Positions 35,613 to 48,241 of a stretch of DNA of 64,000 nt are shown here, piece by piece (positions within the stretch are counted from its first letter, which is position 1; every line of letters begins with the position of its first letter). The stretch covers positions 58,899,180-58,963,179 of the forward strand of contig CM068831.1 of the NCBI GenBank assembly GCA_028554795.2, in the 5' to 3' direction. Source of the DNA: Sinohyriopsis cumingii (lineage: Eukaryota; Mollusca; Bivalvia; Unionida; Unionidae). The position numbers were made by a program, and so were the translations under genes. A model generated the notes under the pieces. It made no database searches, was not told the DNA's origin, and saw only the letters and a list, made by a program, of their open reading frames with translations.

Positions 35613-36291
35613 AGTGGTCAACTACACTAATTGTCACTCATTATACATACATAGATAAATAAGTTGAGAGGGGTGAATTAAAGTGTTGATTAAATACTAA
35701 CCCACAAAAACACACACACATACACACAAATGTTCTTATGTGATTATTTAAATAATCTCTTTCTTTCTCATTCAGTAACATTAATAAATGCAGTATGAAT
35801 ATAAAAAAATGAGACTGTGCATTCTTTGCTTTTGACATTTTACTTCCTGGAATAAGGTCATCCTTCCTATTCGTCTATAAATCTATAGAAATACAATTGG
35901 AATTTCCATACTTTCCAAGTTCTAAAATGCATGACTTTGTCATTAAGTATAGTAATGTTAAATTCCCATAGGTTCCTATAATGACATCCAATATGTTAAA
36001 TTCACATTAGTCCCATATCACCCGCAATACTGCTTACATATCTGAGGCAGGTAATACCTGTGCACACATTATGATGGTGTCAACTTTAAGAACAATAATT
36101 TGCAACCTATGCAATAGAAATGTATAATCAATGAAAATGTTTCAGCTGTGGGAGATTAAAAAATGACAGCTTAACCAGAATAAATTGACACTTAAGCCCC
36201 CTTGTAATCCTTCGGTTAGGGAATTGTCACCCAGGGTCACAAAAAGGTACTAAATATTATACTGTTACATGTATCTTCAAATTCATGTATA

Positions 36292-36352
<61 letters not shown>

Positions 36353-36865
36353 GTACAGTATTTGATTTCCAGCTGGTAGATAACATTATTTGACAAATCT
36401 ATTTGACCCTAATGTGATAATGCACTGCTTAAGTAAGCAATATCAGATAAAGTCAGATGTGCAAATCTCTAATCTTCCTGCTAGTGTGTAAATTAGATTG
36501 TAGTTTATAAATCTCATAGATGGGGATCTAAGAAACTTACAGAAACAGATCCAAATAGACATCACATGTTATCATATAGGAAGTTAGCTCCTCATGTATT
36601 CCCCCGTACTTGGGCCTAAGCTAGACTCCATCTTACTATTCAGTATTTTTGGCATTTATACTTTTTACCTTTATATTTTTATATACCTCTTATAGAATTT
36701 TAATACCTTTACCTTTCCTCTTTTATTTTGTCAAGCTTCACATTTACATTGATTTGGAAGGGTTGATCTTAAATAAGATATATGCAATTCTTTCTATTTT
36801 TAGAACTTTCATTCTTATGGATACCATATAGCCAATATTGGGCTGATGTCCTTTTAAACCCAAGT

Positions 36866-37056
36866 ACATACAAACATACATACATACATACATACATACA
36901 TACATACCATACATACATATATACATACATAAATACATGCATACCATACATACATGCATACATATATACATACATACATGCATACCATACATACATACAT
37001 GCATGAATGTATCCATACATACATACATGCACACACACACACACACACACACACAC
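36866..37056. repeat. (CATA)n/(CA)n microsatellite
   Basis: catacata repeats with catgcata and accatac interruptions, ending in a (CA)n run. The open frames here (CVCMYVCM tracts) are artefacts. Confidence 0.97.
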
Positions 37057-37119
37057 TTAGGAAAGAGTTTTGCATATTTATAGAAATATATATGCTAAAT
37101 GTCTACAGAAAATAAAGAG

Positions 37120-37698
37120 TCCTTTGAAGGGATTGACACTGCTTTCTGAAAAGAATTTCTAGTAATTTAAGATAAGACCATTTCTTCCTTTCAATTGCTG
37201 AGTGTTTAAATTGTCTCGTAGTTTTGAGTGGTAAGATTTTCAACTTAGCCACTGTGGCATCCATATTGGACATAAGATTGACACCATTTTCATTCATGAC
37301 AAATTAGACACCCAATAGATGACTTTTGGTGAAAACTAGATAGCTGCCAATGTGTCCATGCTAGATTGTCAGATCAGCACCATGTTCACTTATGACCAAC
37401 TAGACATCATATGAAATTTTCTGGTGAAAATTCAATGATGACATTCCATCTATGGGAAGTAGTGATAAGATCAACAAGTTGACCATATTAGACGTCAGAT
37501 TCACGCAACTTTTAATTAAAACCAGCTAGACACCATAAAATGTTGTCTGGTGAAAACTCCATGCTGATAGGACTCTCCATTCAGAAATAGCAATAACAAG
37601 ATTTAGATGATGGCCGCTGTGACCGTAATATTGGTTGTCAGATCAACACCATTTTAATTGGGACCAACTAGGCATCATAAGAAGCCATTCAGTCAAAA
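37120..37698. repeat. Dispersed repeat with diverged ~160-bp tandem units, copy 1
   Basis: Blocks aaaagaatttctagtaattt, agattttcaacttagccact, cagatcaacaccattttaat, gaccaactag(a/g)catcat and tggtgaaaa recur about every 160 bp. The same ordered blocks occur at 42830-43240 (and its duplicate) and 53575-54340. Confidence 0.75.
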
Positions 37699-38775
37699 CC
37701 CATATTGATATGACCATTTCCTCAGATGGAATTGTGATAACCCAATATTGATATGACCATTCCCTCAGATGGAATTGTGATAACCCTATATTGATATGAC
37801 CATTCCATCAGATGGAATTTTGATAACCCTATATTGATATGACCATTTCCTCAGATGGAATTGTGATAACCCTATATTGATATGATCACTCCCTCAGATG
37901 GAATTGTGATAACCCTATATTGATATGACTATTCCCTCAGATGGAATTTTTATAACCCTATATTGATATGACCATTTCCTCAGATGGAATTGTGATAACC
38001 CAATACTGATATGACCATTCCCTCAGATGGAATTGTGATAACACTATATTGATATGACCATTCACTCAGATGGAATTTTGATAACCCTATATTGATATGA
38101 TCACTCCCTCAGATGGAATTGTGATAACCCTATATTGATATGACTATTCCCTCAGATGGAATTTTTATAACCCTATATTGATATGACCATTTCCTCAGAT
38201 GGAATTGTGATAACCCTATATTGATATGACCATTCACTCAGATGGAATTTTGATAACCCTATATTGATATGACCATTCCCTCAGATGGAATTGTGATAAC
38301 CCTATATTGATATGACCATTCCCTGAGATGGAATTTTGATAACCCTATATTGATATGACCATTCACTCAGATGGAATTGTGATAACCGTATTCCCTCAGA
38401 TGGAATTGTGATAACCCTATATTGATATGACCATTCACTCAGATGGAATTGTGATAACCCTATATTGATATGACCATTCACTCAGATGGAGTTGTGATAA
38501 CCCTATATTGATATGACCATTCCCTCAGATGGAATTGTGATAACCCTATATTGATATGACCATTCCCTGAGATGGAATTTTGATAACCCTATATTGATAT
38601 GACCATTCACTCAGATGGAACTGTGATAACCGTATTCCCTCAGATGGAATTGTGATAACCCTATATTGATATGACCATTCACTCAGATGGAATTGTGATA
38701 ACCCAATATTGATATGACCATTCACTCAGATGGAGTTGTGATAACCCTTTAGTAATATGACCAGTCACTCAGATG
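37699..38775. repeat. 43-bp minisatellite, about 25 units
   Basis: Unit gatatgaccattccctcagat then ggaattgtgataaccctatatt. Variant units and two shortened ones recur in the same order (for example 37.88 and 38.10 kb, 215 bp apart; 38.32 and 38.57 kb), showing higher-order amplification. The unit is the 3' part of the adjoining ~160-bp repeat. Confidence 0.95.
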
Positions 38776-39042
38776 TTTAGTACAGCCCCCGAGTTCAATG
38801 ATAGGGATTTTGACTTACTCCAATAGAAAAGCTTTAGTATCTCTTTCGTTTTGTGCTTTGTGGCTATAGAGTGTTGAAACAATTGCGATACAGACCAACC
38901 AATTAAACGTTTAGTTGGCAACACCTTGACTGATTGTCCAACAAAAAATATCTTTGACATCTTTGTTGATTATCTGACAAAGAAATGATCTGTAAACAAA
39001 ACTGAGTGACTTTTGTTCCATTATTTCTATGATACACTTTCG

Positions 39043-39352
39043 TGAGAACGGCTCCAATGGCCTAGTGGTTAGAGCATCTGCATCAGATGCGGGAGGTCAC
39101 ATGTTCGAACCAGGGCTGAGTCATACCAATTCTTATAAAAATGGTACTAGCTTGCCTGGCACGTTAAGAGGTTAGTGCTAGGACTGGTTGGCCTGGTGTC
39201 AAAATAATGTGACTGGGTGGGACATCATGCTACATGTCTGCAGTATGATGCCTCAGTACTAGACATCACTATAAACTGCCACACTGCAGACATCATAGAG
39301 ATATGACTAAAAATTGTATAGCTAGGTTAAAAATCTAAATCACAAACACACC
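39043..39352 (+). mobile_element. SINE-A copy, full length with boxes A and B
   Basis: ggcctagtggttagagcatc (box A region), cgggaggtcacatgttcgaa and cc (box B), then atggtactagcttgcctggc, gtgactgggtgggacatcat and a tail ctaaatcacaaacacacc. Confidence 0.9.
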
Positions 39353-40360
39353 TGCCATCCTGCCAATGAACAGCTTTAACCCTGTATCCTAATAACTCAC
39401 TAACTGCCTCACTTTCAAGGTTGTTTAGCAATTGCCCTCATGTGATGCCATAAATCACTACCTCATATCTAAAAAAGAGTATGCTATCTCCAGTTTCAAA
39501 CAGATAATCATATGGCAGGCCGGTGCCATCACTTATGTTATAAAATACTGTATTTAGAGAAAATGAATAAAGCATATTAACTTTTAATCAATATAATGAA
39601 ACAGTAATTATTCTAAATGATTTCTTTGTAGATACTTTTCTTGCTGCCTAAAAACCTTGATATACGGATGTTCTGTTTTATTCATACATCTCTTTAACAT
39701 TATTTATAAACCAATTCTTTTTTAATTTAATGCACTACAATACTTTTGTACACAAACTGTTAATTTTAGACTTATTACATATTTTTCTGATTTTATTGTT
39801 TTATTGTTCTTTGAATGATATTAAAACTTGACTTCTTTTCCATTTTTAATAATAATAATAATATGTAATTATAAACATTAGTAATTCTTTTCAAACAAAT
39901 TCAACCAATATAAATGGAAAATACAGTAGCACGTGTACAAATGCTGGGTATGAAATATCCTAGTTAGGAAATGATGTATGCACCCCACTGGACTTCCACA
40001 CACACACACACACACCCCAAATTTCAGTAAACATATTATCATTTAATAAATTTGTTTTAAAGTGCATGGTAAAAAAGGATATGTGAACTTACAGTCTTTT
40101 TATAACTCCAGGCCCTTAAGTCTTTGTATCATTTCTATTACATGTCAATTAAATGTTGAAGTAGCTTGTGCTCTAACACGGAGAATTTTTTTTTTTACTT
40201 TCAGTTAAAATCATGGAATTTTTGTGAGGGGTGTGGGCCATTTAAGATTGAATTTGAAAGGGTTAGTTTGCTTTACTCCATTCAAAATGGGCATAGTTAA
40301 TCAATTTTTATTATTAAAATGTACTTTATTCTTGTAATTCACATCAAGAGATTTACAACT
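39353..40360. other. Intergenic, no gene or element recognised
   Basis: AT-rich with short (TAA)n and (CA)n runs only. Confidence 0.6.
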
Positions 40361-40560
40361 TAATGGGTACGTGAGAAAGCCTGCCAATAGCTTCTCGTGG
40401 GTTGGTGGTTCTTCCTGGGGTTTTCCATGGTTCTTCCTTCACCAATTATACTGGCCGCCATGTATAGCCTATCTTGTGCTGAAAAATGGTGTTAAACCCT
40501 ACAACAACAACTGAATGGTACAAAGATCAAATTATAAAAACAACAACAACAATAATAATA
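40361..40560 (+). mobile_element. SINE-B copy, 5' truncated, with (CAA)n tail
   Basis: gcttctcgtgggttggtggt, ttcttcctggggttttcc, gccatgtatagcctatcttg and gctgaaaaatggtgttaaac, followed by a caacaac tail that merges into an (AAT)n/(ATT)n hairpin-like microsatellite (to about 40628). Confidence 0.85.
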
Positions 40561-40966
40561 ATAATAATAATAAAAATAATACTGGTAGTAGTTGTTGTTG
40601 TTGTTATTATTATTGTTATTATTATTATGCTCATATATCTTCGCAGGGTAAAATAATGCACACAAGCAGGAACAGTGAGTCAAATATCCATAACAACAGT
40701 GTTTCACAAACATGATTTAAATGTCCCTCTTGTACAACACACAAAAGTCAGTATCATGTTTGTCCCAAAACAATATGGCCAACGGTGCAATGCCTAGTGG
40801 GTAAATGACATCATACTGTATTTATAGCTTTCTTTAAGTTCAGGGATTTACAAATTCACTCGCCCAAATCCCTGGACAAGCTCAAATTCAGTTTGGGCAA
40901 GCTCAAATTTGCAAAGCGCTTGTCTGTAGACAAGTTTGAAAAATTGAGAGAGGGGCACAAGATAAT

Positions 40967-41220
40967 TGTTGTTGTTGTTGTGGGGTTTAACGCCATTTTT
41001 CAGCACACGATAGGCTATACATGGTGACCAGTATTAACGGTGGAAGAAGAACCCGGGAAAACCCCCGAAAGAACCACCGACCCACGAGAAGCTACTGGGA
41101 TGCTTTCTCACATACCCACATTGGCTGAATCCAAGACTCGAACTGGCGTGGACAGGTGAGATGGCAGTGATCCGTAACGGGGAGCACTTTAGACCACTCA
41201 GCCACTCGGGGCCCCTGGGC
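40967..41220 (-). mobile_element. SINE-B copy, full length
   Basis: Read on minus: a tRNA-like head from 41220 (ccgagtggctgagtggtcta as box A, ccagttcgagtctt as box B). The body holds ctgaaaaatggcgttaaacc and the element ends in a (CAA)n tail at 40967. It faces the copy at 40361 in inverted orientation. Confidence 0.9.
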
Positions 41221-41516
41221 ACAAGATAAGAAATTTTGTTTAACATCAGTAGCTTGGGCAAAATACAGTAACTCTGCAAGCTAATTTACTGACACGGGGT
41301 CATGTTCAGTTCCTAATGCATTATGTTCTGCAAGTGTCATACCCTGCAGTCTCACCACAATACATATATCAGCACCTTTATTTAGCGTTCAAATGTAGTG
41401 CATTCTTTGCATAACTGGCTACTGTGTCATTTCCATCTTGTAGCTAATGTCAAAGTCAGTCTTACATTTCTTCCAGACAAGAAACTATTTAAATCAAGAT
41501 TGACAAATAAGGAATT

Positions 41517-41660
41517 ACAGTGGAACCTGTCTTGAAAGACCACCACTTCTTCCAAGACATTATGGTCTCTCATGACAGGTCATAAAACAATATAATCAAA
41601 AAATCTGTGCATGGAGAACTTGGTCTTTCATAGAAGTGGTCTCTCAAGACAAGTTTTACT
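41517..41660. mobile_element. MITE-like element with about 28-bp terminal inverted repeats
   Basis: The left end acagtggaacctgtcttgaa and right-end complement acagtaaaacttgtcttgag are inverted, continuing through agaccac. TTA/TA flanks suggest a TA target duplication. The second copy at 44241-44384 is part of the segmental duplication. Confidence 0.8.
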
Positions 41661-42829
41661 GTATTTATATTTTAACTTTTTAGTTACACTGTTTTTTGTA
41701 ACATTTGTACATATCATGAATTTGCTGACTTTCTGGTCCTAATTTAGCCTCCTGCAGTTTGACAGATTGCCAGCTCTCAACAATGGCTTTTCAAAGGTTG
41801 TTTTGATGCATGTCCCCAATTCTGTGGAGAATAGTGGTGTCCATTTCTAAAAATAAAACTATTGAGATTTCTTTGACTGGTGTGTTTGAAGAAAAAAAAG
41901 GAACTTGTCTGTAACGATTAATTACCAGGAAGATTTCACTGAAAGAGTGATTGATATTAGGAAAATGTAGCACCCATAAGTGGCGTTTGATATGTTTGTG
42001 TGATAATTACAGCAGACTTGATACATAATGCTTGGCAAACAAGTAAATGGACAAAAACAAGTGTTCTCAAATCATTCTCAAATGTCAGATTCTAATATTT
42101 TGATGCATGTTTTGAAGGTGACTATATGATAATTGTTAAGTAAATGGATAAAATAAGTATTCACAAATCCTTGAGTTGAGAGTATAAATAAAACATTAGG
42201 CTTGCTTTAATCTCTCTCTCTAAAAAAATGAAGTTATTTCCAAAGTCTTTTTTACATATCCCTTTCTCTCTATACATGTACATGTCTGATTTTGCTCTTC
42301 TATCTGAATTTTAACTTTTTCTAATCATCATGTCTGCTGGTATTAGACTGCCTTATAATATACCATATTTTATCATGTTGTTTTACTCGTGTTCTGGTAT
42401 AATGTTTGGGGCAATCTCATATTTTCCAAGGGCTAGTACAATTTTCCAGTAAATCCCTGTAGTTACACTAATCAATGTAAATGAAGTATGGCGAGTTCAA
42501 GTGAGATAAGAAATGTTTGCACATCAATTCACATGATACTCCTTTAGCTAAACAATGCCTTCTTCATGAAGCAAAAATTTAGTTTACATAGACTGATTAG
42601 CCATTGAAGATATATGGCAGTGACCATCTAAGCTGGGGAGAAATCATTGTTTGTCTGGGAAACATCTGGCTACTGACTGCAGAAGGCAGGAGACCAATAC
42701 ATACAGATTATTTATACAGTAAAATTGCTGGGGGGGCATTGTAAGCAGGAAACCTTAGAGCAGGTTTCCCTGTATTGCAAAAGAGTCTTAAAGAAATTCC
42801 CTTCTCAATACAACTCGAGAGAAATTATA

Positions 42830-43240
42830 ACAATATTTTAAAGATGACCATTATGGCTATAATCAGTTGTGATTAGATCAGTGCCATTTTCATGTTTCAG
42901 TGTAAACTCCATGTCAATAAATCCATGCTTTAATATTAAAAAAAGAAGCATAAACAAGATTTTAAAGATGGCCACTGTCACAGCAGTCCAGTTGGAGGTC
43001 AAAAACATTAACAGTTTCATTTAGAACAGACCTAATATCACCCAAGTCCATCAGTGAAAACCCCCATGTTGACAGATTAAAGGTCAACTCCTAACCATTT
43101 TGAATTTATGATCAACTACAAACAAGACTTCAAGGTGGCCACCACATCATACTGGTACCATTTTCATACAATTTCCACCATGATGATGATAAAAAGTTTT
43201 CAAGTGAAACATCCTTGTTGATATTAATACATTAAGAGTA
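42830..43240. repeat. Dispersed repeat with ~160-bp units, copy 2
   Basis: ttttaaagatggccactgtc, cagtgccattttcatg, and gaaaacccccatgttgacag follow the same order as at 37120-37698 and 53575-54340. Duplicated at about 45554-45960. Confidence 0.65.
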
Positions 43241-43816
43241 TTTACAACAAAAAAAAACACATCAGAAAGCAGGTTTTTAAGTGTTTATTTCATTTTTAAT
43301 TTTTTCAATTAGAAAAAAACTAACAGCATTTCCATGCATTTTTCGTCATGACAATATATATATATATATATATGTAGAAAAAAAAGAAGACCAATGTGAT
43401 CCTGAGGATGCTAAATGCTCCATGTTATCCAAGAGTAGTCAATAATTTTGAGTTATCTCCCTTAAATAACAAGTATTAATTATTTTGGCAAATCTTGCAT
43501 ATGTTATCAACACAGGACTAAAGAAAAAAAAAAATAAAATAAGGAATTTATTAAATAACTGAAAGATGATACACACTTAACTACCCAGTAGTAATATAAT
43601 TATTTCTTCACATTAATATCATCTTCCAATCACAAAAAATATGTTTCGTTTGAAGACATACAGTAACAGTGTCTCTATTTGTATTTGGATCAGTATAAAC
43701 TGCATCAATTCAAAAACCCTTATAATGCCAGAATACTTTCAAATCTGATCCAAATTTGTTCAGCTATTTATGAGAACAAGTAATTTAAACATTTTTCTAT
43801 ATTTGGTAACATTGGT

Positions 43817-46538
43817 AACTGGGATGCTTTCTCACATACCCACATTGGCTGAATCCAAGACTCGAACTGGCGTGGACAGGTGAGATGGCAGTGATCCGTA
43901 ACGGGGAGCACTTTAGACCACTCAGCCACTCGGGGTCCCTGGGCACAAGATAAGAAATTTTGTTTAACATCAGTAGCTTGGGCAAAATACAGTAACTCTG
44001 CAAGCTAATTTACTGACACGGAGTCATGTTCAGTTCCTAATGCATTATGTTCTGCAAGTGTCATACCCTGCAGTCTCACCACAATACATATATCAGCACC
44101 TTTATTTAGCGTTCAAATGTAGTGCATTCTTTGCATAACTGGCTACTGTGTCATTTCCATCTTGTAGCTAATGTCAAAGTCAGTCTTACATTTCTTCCAG
44201 ACAAGAAACTATTTAAATCAAGATTGACAAATAAGGAATTACAGTGGAACCTGTCTTGAAAGACCACCACTTCTTCCAAGACATTATGGTCTCTCATGAC
44301 AGGTCATAAAACAATATAATCAAAAAATCTGTGCATGGAGAACTTGGTCTTTCATAGAAGTGGTCTCTCAAGACAAGTTTTACTGTATTTATATTTTAAC
44401 TTTTTAGTTACACTGTTTTTTGTAACATTTGTACATATCATGAATTTGCTGACTTTCTGGTCCTAATTTAGCCTCCTGCAGTTTGACAGATTGCCAGCTC
44501 TCAACAATGGCTTTTCAAAGGTTGTTTTGATGCATGTCCCCAATTCTGTGGAGAATAGTGGTGTCCATTTCTAAAAATAAAACTATTGAGATTTCTTTGA
44601 CTGGTGTGTTTGAAGAAAAAAAAGGAACTTGTCTGTAACGATTAATTACCAGGAAGATTTCACTGAAAGAGTGATTGATATTAGGAAAATGTAGCACCCA
44701 TAAGTGGCGTTTGATATGTTTGTGTGATAATTACAGCAGACTTGATACATAATGCTTGGCAAACAAGTAAATGGACAAAAACAAGTGTTCTCAAATCATT
44801 CTCAAATGTCAGATTCTAATATTTTGATGCATGTTTTGAAGGTGACTATATGATAATTGTTAAGTAAATGGATAAAATAAGTATTCACAAATCCTTGAGT
44901 TGAGAGTATAAATAAAACATTAGGCTTGCTTTAATCTCTCTCTCTAAAAAAATGAAGTTATTTCCAAAGTCTTTTTTACATATCCCTTTCTCTCTATACA
45001 TGTACATGTCTGATTTTGCTCTTCTATCTGAATTTTAACTTTTTCTAATCATCATGTCTGCTGGTATTAGACTGCCTTATAATATACCATATTTTATCAT
45101 GTTGTTTTACTCGTGTTCTGGTATAATGTTTGGGGCAATCTCATATTTTCCAAGGGCTAGTACAATTTTCCAGTAAATCCCTGTGGTTACACTAATCAAT
45201 GTAAATGAAGTATGGCGAGTTCAAGTGAGATAAGAAATGTTTGCACATCAATTCACATGATACTCCTTTAGCTAAACAATGCCTTCTTCATGAAGCAAAA
45301 ATTTAGTTTACATAGACTGATTAGCCATTGAAGATATATGGCAGTGACCATCTAAGCTGGGGAGAAATCATTATTTGTCTGGGAAACATCTGGCTACTGA
45401 CTGCAGAAGGCAGGAGACCAATACATACAGATTATTTATACAGTAAAATTGCTGGGGGGCCATTGTAAGCAGGAAACCTTAGAGCAGGTTTCCCTGTATT
45501 ACAAAAGTGTCTTAAAGAAATTCCCTTCTCAATACAACTCGAGAGAAATTATAACAATATTTTAAAGATGACCATTATGGCTATAATCAGTTGTGATTAG
45601 ATCAGTGCCATTTTCATGTTTCAGTGTAAACTCCATGTCAATAAATCCATGTTTTAATATTAAAAAAAGAAGCATAAACAAGATTTTAAAGATGGCCACT
45701 GTCACAGCAGTCCAGTTGGAGGTCAAAAACATTAACAGTTTCATTTAGAACAGACCTAATATCACCCAAGTCCATCAATGAAAACCCCCATGTTGACAGA
45801 TTAAAGGTCAACTCCTAACCATTTTGAATGTATGATCAACTACAAACAAGACTTCAAGGTGGCCACCACATCATACTGGTACCATTTTCATACAATTTCC
45901 ACCATGATGATGATAAAAAGTTTTCGAGTGAAACATCCTTGTTGATATTAATACATTAAGAGTATTTACAACAAAAAAAACACATCAGAAAGCAGGTTTT
46001 TAAGTGTTTATTTCATTTTTAATTTTTTCAATTAGAAAAAAACTAACAGCATTTCCATGCATTTTTCGTCATGACAATATATATATATATATATGTAGAA
46101 AAAAAAGAAGACCAATGTGATCCTGAGGATGCTAAATGCTCCATGTTATCCAAGAGTAGTCAATAATTTTGAGTTATCTCCCTTAAATAACAAGTATTAA
46201 TTATTTTGGCAAATCTTGCATATGTTATCAACACAGGACTAAAGAAAAATAAAATAAAATAAGGAATTTATTAAATAACTGAAAGATGATACACACTTAA
46301 CTACCCAGTAGTAATATAATTATTTCTTCACATTAATATCATCTTCCAATCACAAAAAATATGTTTCGTTTGAAGACATACAGTAACAGTGTCTCTATTT
46401 GTATTTGGATCAGTATAAACTTCATCAATTCAAAAACCCTTATAATGCCAGAATACTTTCAAATCTGATCCAAATTTGTTCAGCTATTTATAAGAACAAG
46501 TAATTTAAACATTTTTCTATATTTAGTAACATTGGTAA
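43817..46538. repeat. 2.72-kb tandem duplication, copy 2
   Basis: Offset 2,724 bp from copy 1 at the left, falling to 2,720 at the right through small A-tract indels. About 15-20 substitutions were spotted by eye, so identity exceeds 99%. It ends at ttagtaacattggtaa, after which unique sequence resumes. Confidence 0.95.
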
Positions 46539-47518
46539 GGTTTGATGGAAGATCAGCATAATTAATTAAAGAGAAATCTAAAGTCTTCGTGTCAGAATTC
46601 TTTCTATCAAATTCTGTTCAGCAGAATTTTAAAAGTCATTTAGAGGTATGTCTACTTTTAGCAATTGTGGTCATATCTAAAGACAGATCAGCATCACTTG
46701 ATAAATCTGAAAGTCAGGATGATCTTAGTTGAAATTGGTTCTGTGACTTTTTGAGAAATTTAAAATGGCAAATGCTAATGGTCAACACACACTATACACA
46801 GGACCATATTATATGGTCACCTGGCCTTATGGCCAATGTCGTGTATGTGTGTGTGTGTGGCTGTGTTGCTATTTGAACACCTTTAATGCTATTTAGAGCA
46901 TTTCAAATTTCTGGTATCTTTGTTACTTCAAATGTACTTTTATTTTGCAAACAGAAAATACTCTACAAATATGTAACCAAGTGGATTTTGCAAAAAAATC
47001 TACTGTGTTTAACAAATGAGAAATAATTTTTGTCCCTACTAAATGGCTTTATTTCTATAATGTTGTTTTTCTGCTCACCAAACTAGTCATTTCAAAAGAG
47101 AAGGCACATTGTTTGGATAACTAGTGTATCACGCCTTTTCATTTTATTACACACCATACCTTTATCCAAAAGGTAAAACTTTGGTATATACATTTAATAA
47201 CATCATGTAGATAATATTAACAAATATATTTACACTTATCAGATAAAGCCAGCTGTAATGTATCATGCATGAATCAAATGTTATGAATATAAATTTGTTT
47301 AAGATTTGATCTTTCAAAATCTGTTTAGAACCCTTGCACAAAATATAAAATTTGAAAGCAAAGAACAGTGATACATTTTCCCTTTTCTACAAAAAGAAGA
47401 AACATCCACAGAACTTTGTGTTAATCTTAAAAATTTTCAAAAACTTTTTAAGCAATCATGAGTTATGTAAATTTCATAAAAACTGCTGTTTATAATCTAC
47501 AGCTTTTGATGGTAATAA

Positions 47519-47748
47519 AAGTACTCCCAGAAATAACTTCTAAACCATACTACAGGAAGTACTCTCGGAAATAACTTCTAAACCATACTATATGAAGTAC
47601 TCCCAGAAATACGTCTAAACCAAACTACAGGAAGTGCTCTCAGAAATAACTTCTAAACCATACAACAGGAAGTACTCCCAGAAATAACTTCTAAACCATA
47701 CTACAGGAAGTGCTCTCAGAAATAACCTCTAAGCCAAATTACTGGAAG
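47519..47748. repeat. 38-bp tandem repeat, 6 units
   Basis: Unit gtactcccagaaataacttc then taaaccatactacaggaa. Alternating ccc-aga and tct-cgg/aga variants hint at dimer-wise amplification. Confidence 0.92.
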
Positions 47749-48023
47749 AATGGATGAAATCCTTAAGGAAAGAATCATGTACAGATTTATAAAGTAGTTT
47801 ATGTCTCAAATTAAAAACTATTGGACTAAAATTACATTTTTGCAAGAAATTTTTACATAAATAATATTGCACCAAAAGTTTGTGTTTGAAAACACTAAAA
47901 TCCATATCTGAATAAAAGAGAGATCATTAATTAAACTCATCTTTTTATTGATACTGCTAACTAGCAGAAAAAAAATGTATACACCAAGACATTGTTCAGT
48001 ATATTCTCATGAAGTGTGACAAG

Positions 48024-48241
48024 TTACAATATATACTTGCTTATATGTCAATCCAACTACAAACTGTATAGATCCAGATCTGCTGACCCACGATAAGAAT
48101 TTGTAGGTTTGGGTGTATACAGTTTGTAATCAGTAGAACAAACAACACAGACCCTGATCTGCCAACACATTATTTGATGGCAGATCAGAGTCTATGTTGT
48201 TTTTGCAGTTGGACCCGACTTACAACTGAGTATATACTGTA
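48024..48241. mobile_element. Palindromic MITE-like element with nested inverted repeats
   Basis: The outer arms (acaatatatacttgctt...caatccaactacaaactg and the complement of cagttggacccgac...gagtatatactgt) are inverted at roughly two thirds identity over about 65 bp. The inner aacaacacagaccctgatct and agatcagagtctatgttgtt form a near-perfect 23-bp stem. The unit therefore appears about four times in alternating orientation. Confidence 0.7.

Larger units (their letters stand above)
34901..37690. other. Intergenic with SINE and microsatellites
   Basis: Contains a SINE-A copy (35270-35612), (TA)n with GATA interruptions (36288-36350), the (CATA)n/(CA)n block and, from about 37120, diverged units of a dispersed repeat with a roughly 160-bp period. 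No gene is recognised. Confidence 0.7.
41095..43816. repeat. 2.72-kb tandem duplication, copy 1
   Basis: Starts inside a SINE-B at actgggatgctttctcacat and runs to ttctatatttggtaacattg. The following copy begins with the same SINE fragment. Contents are a SINE-B head, a MITE (41517-41660), dispersed-repeat units and a short (AT)n. No gene is recognised. Confidence 0.95.

Noticed and set aside
36744-37075. Cys/Met/Val-rich frames (MCVCVCVC, YVCMYVCM)
   Set aside because: They are artefacts of the (CATA)n/(CA)n microsatellite.
39043-39140. tRNA-like boxes A and B as a possible tRNA gene
   Set aside because: They belong to the head of a SINE-A copy; the cloverleaf is incomplete and the sequence continues into the SINE body.
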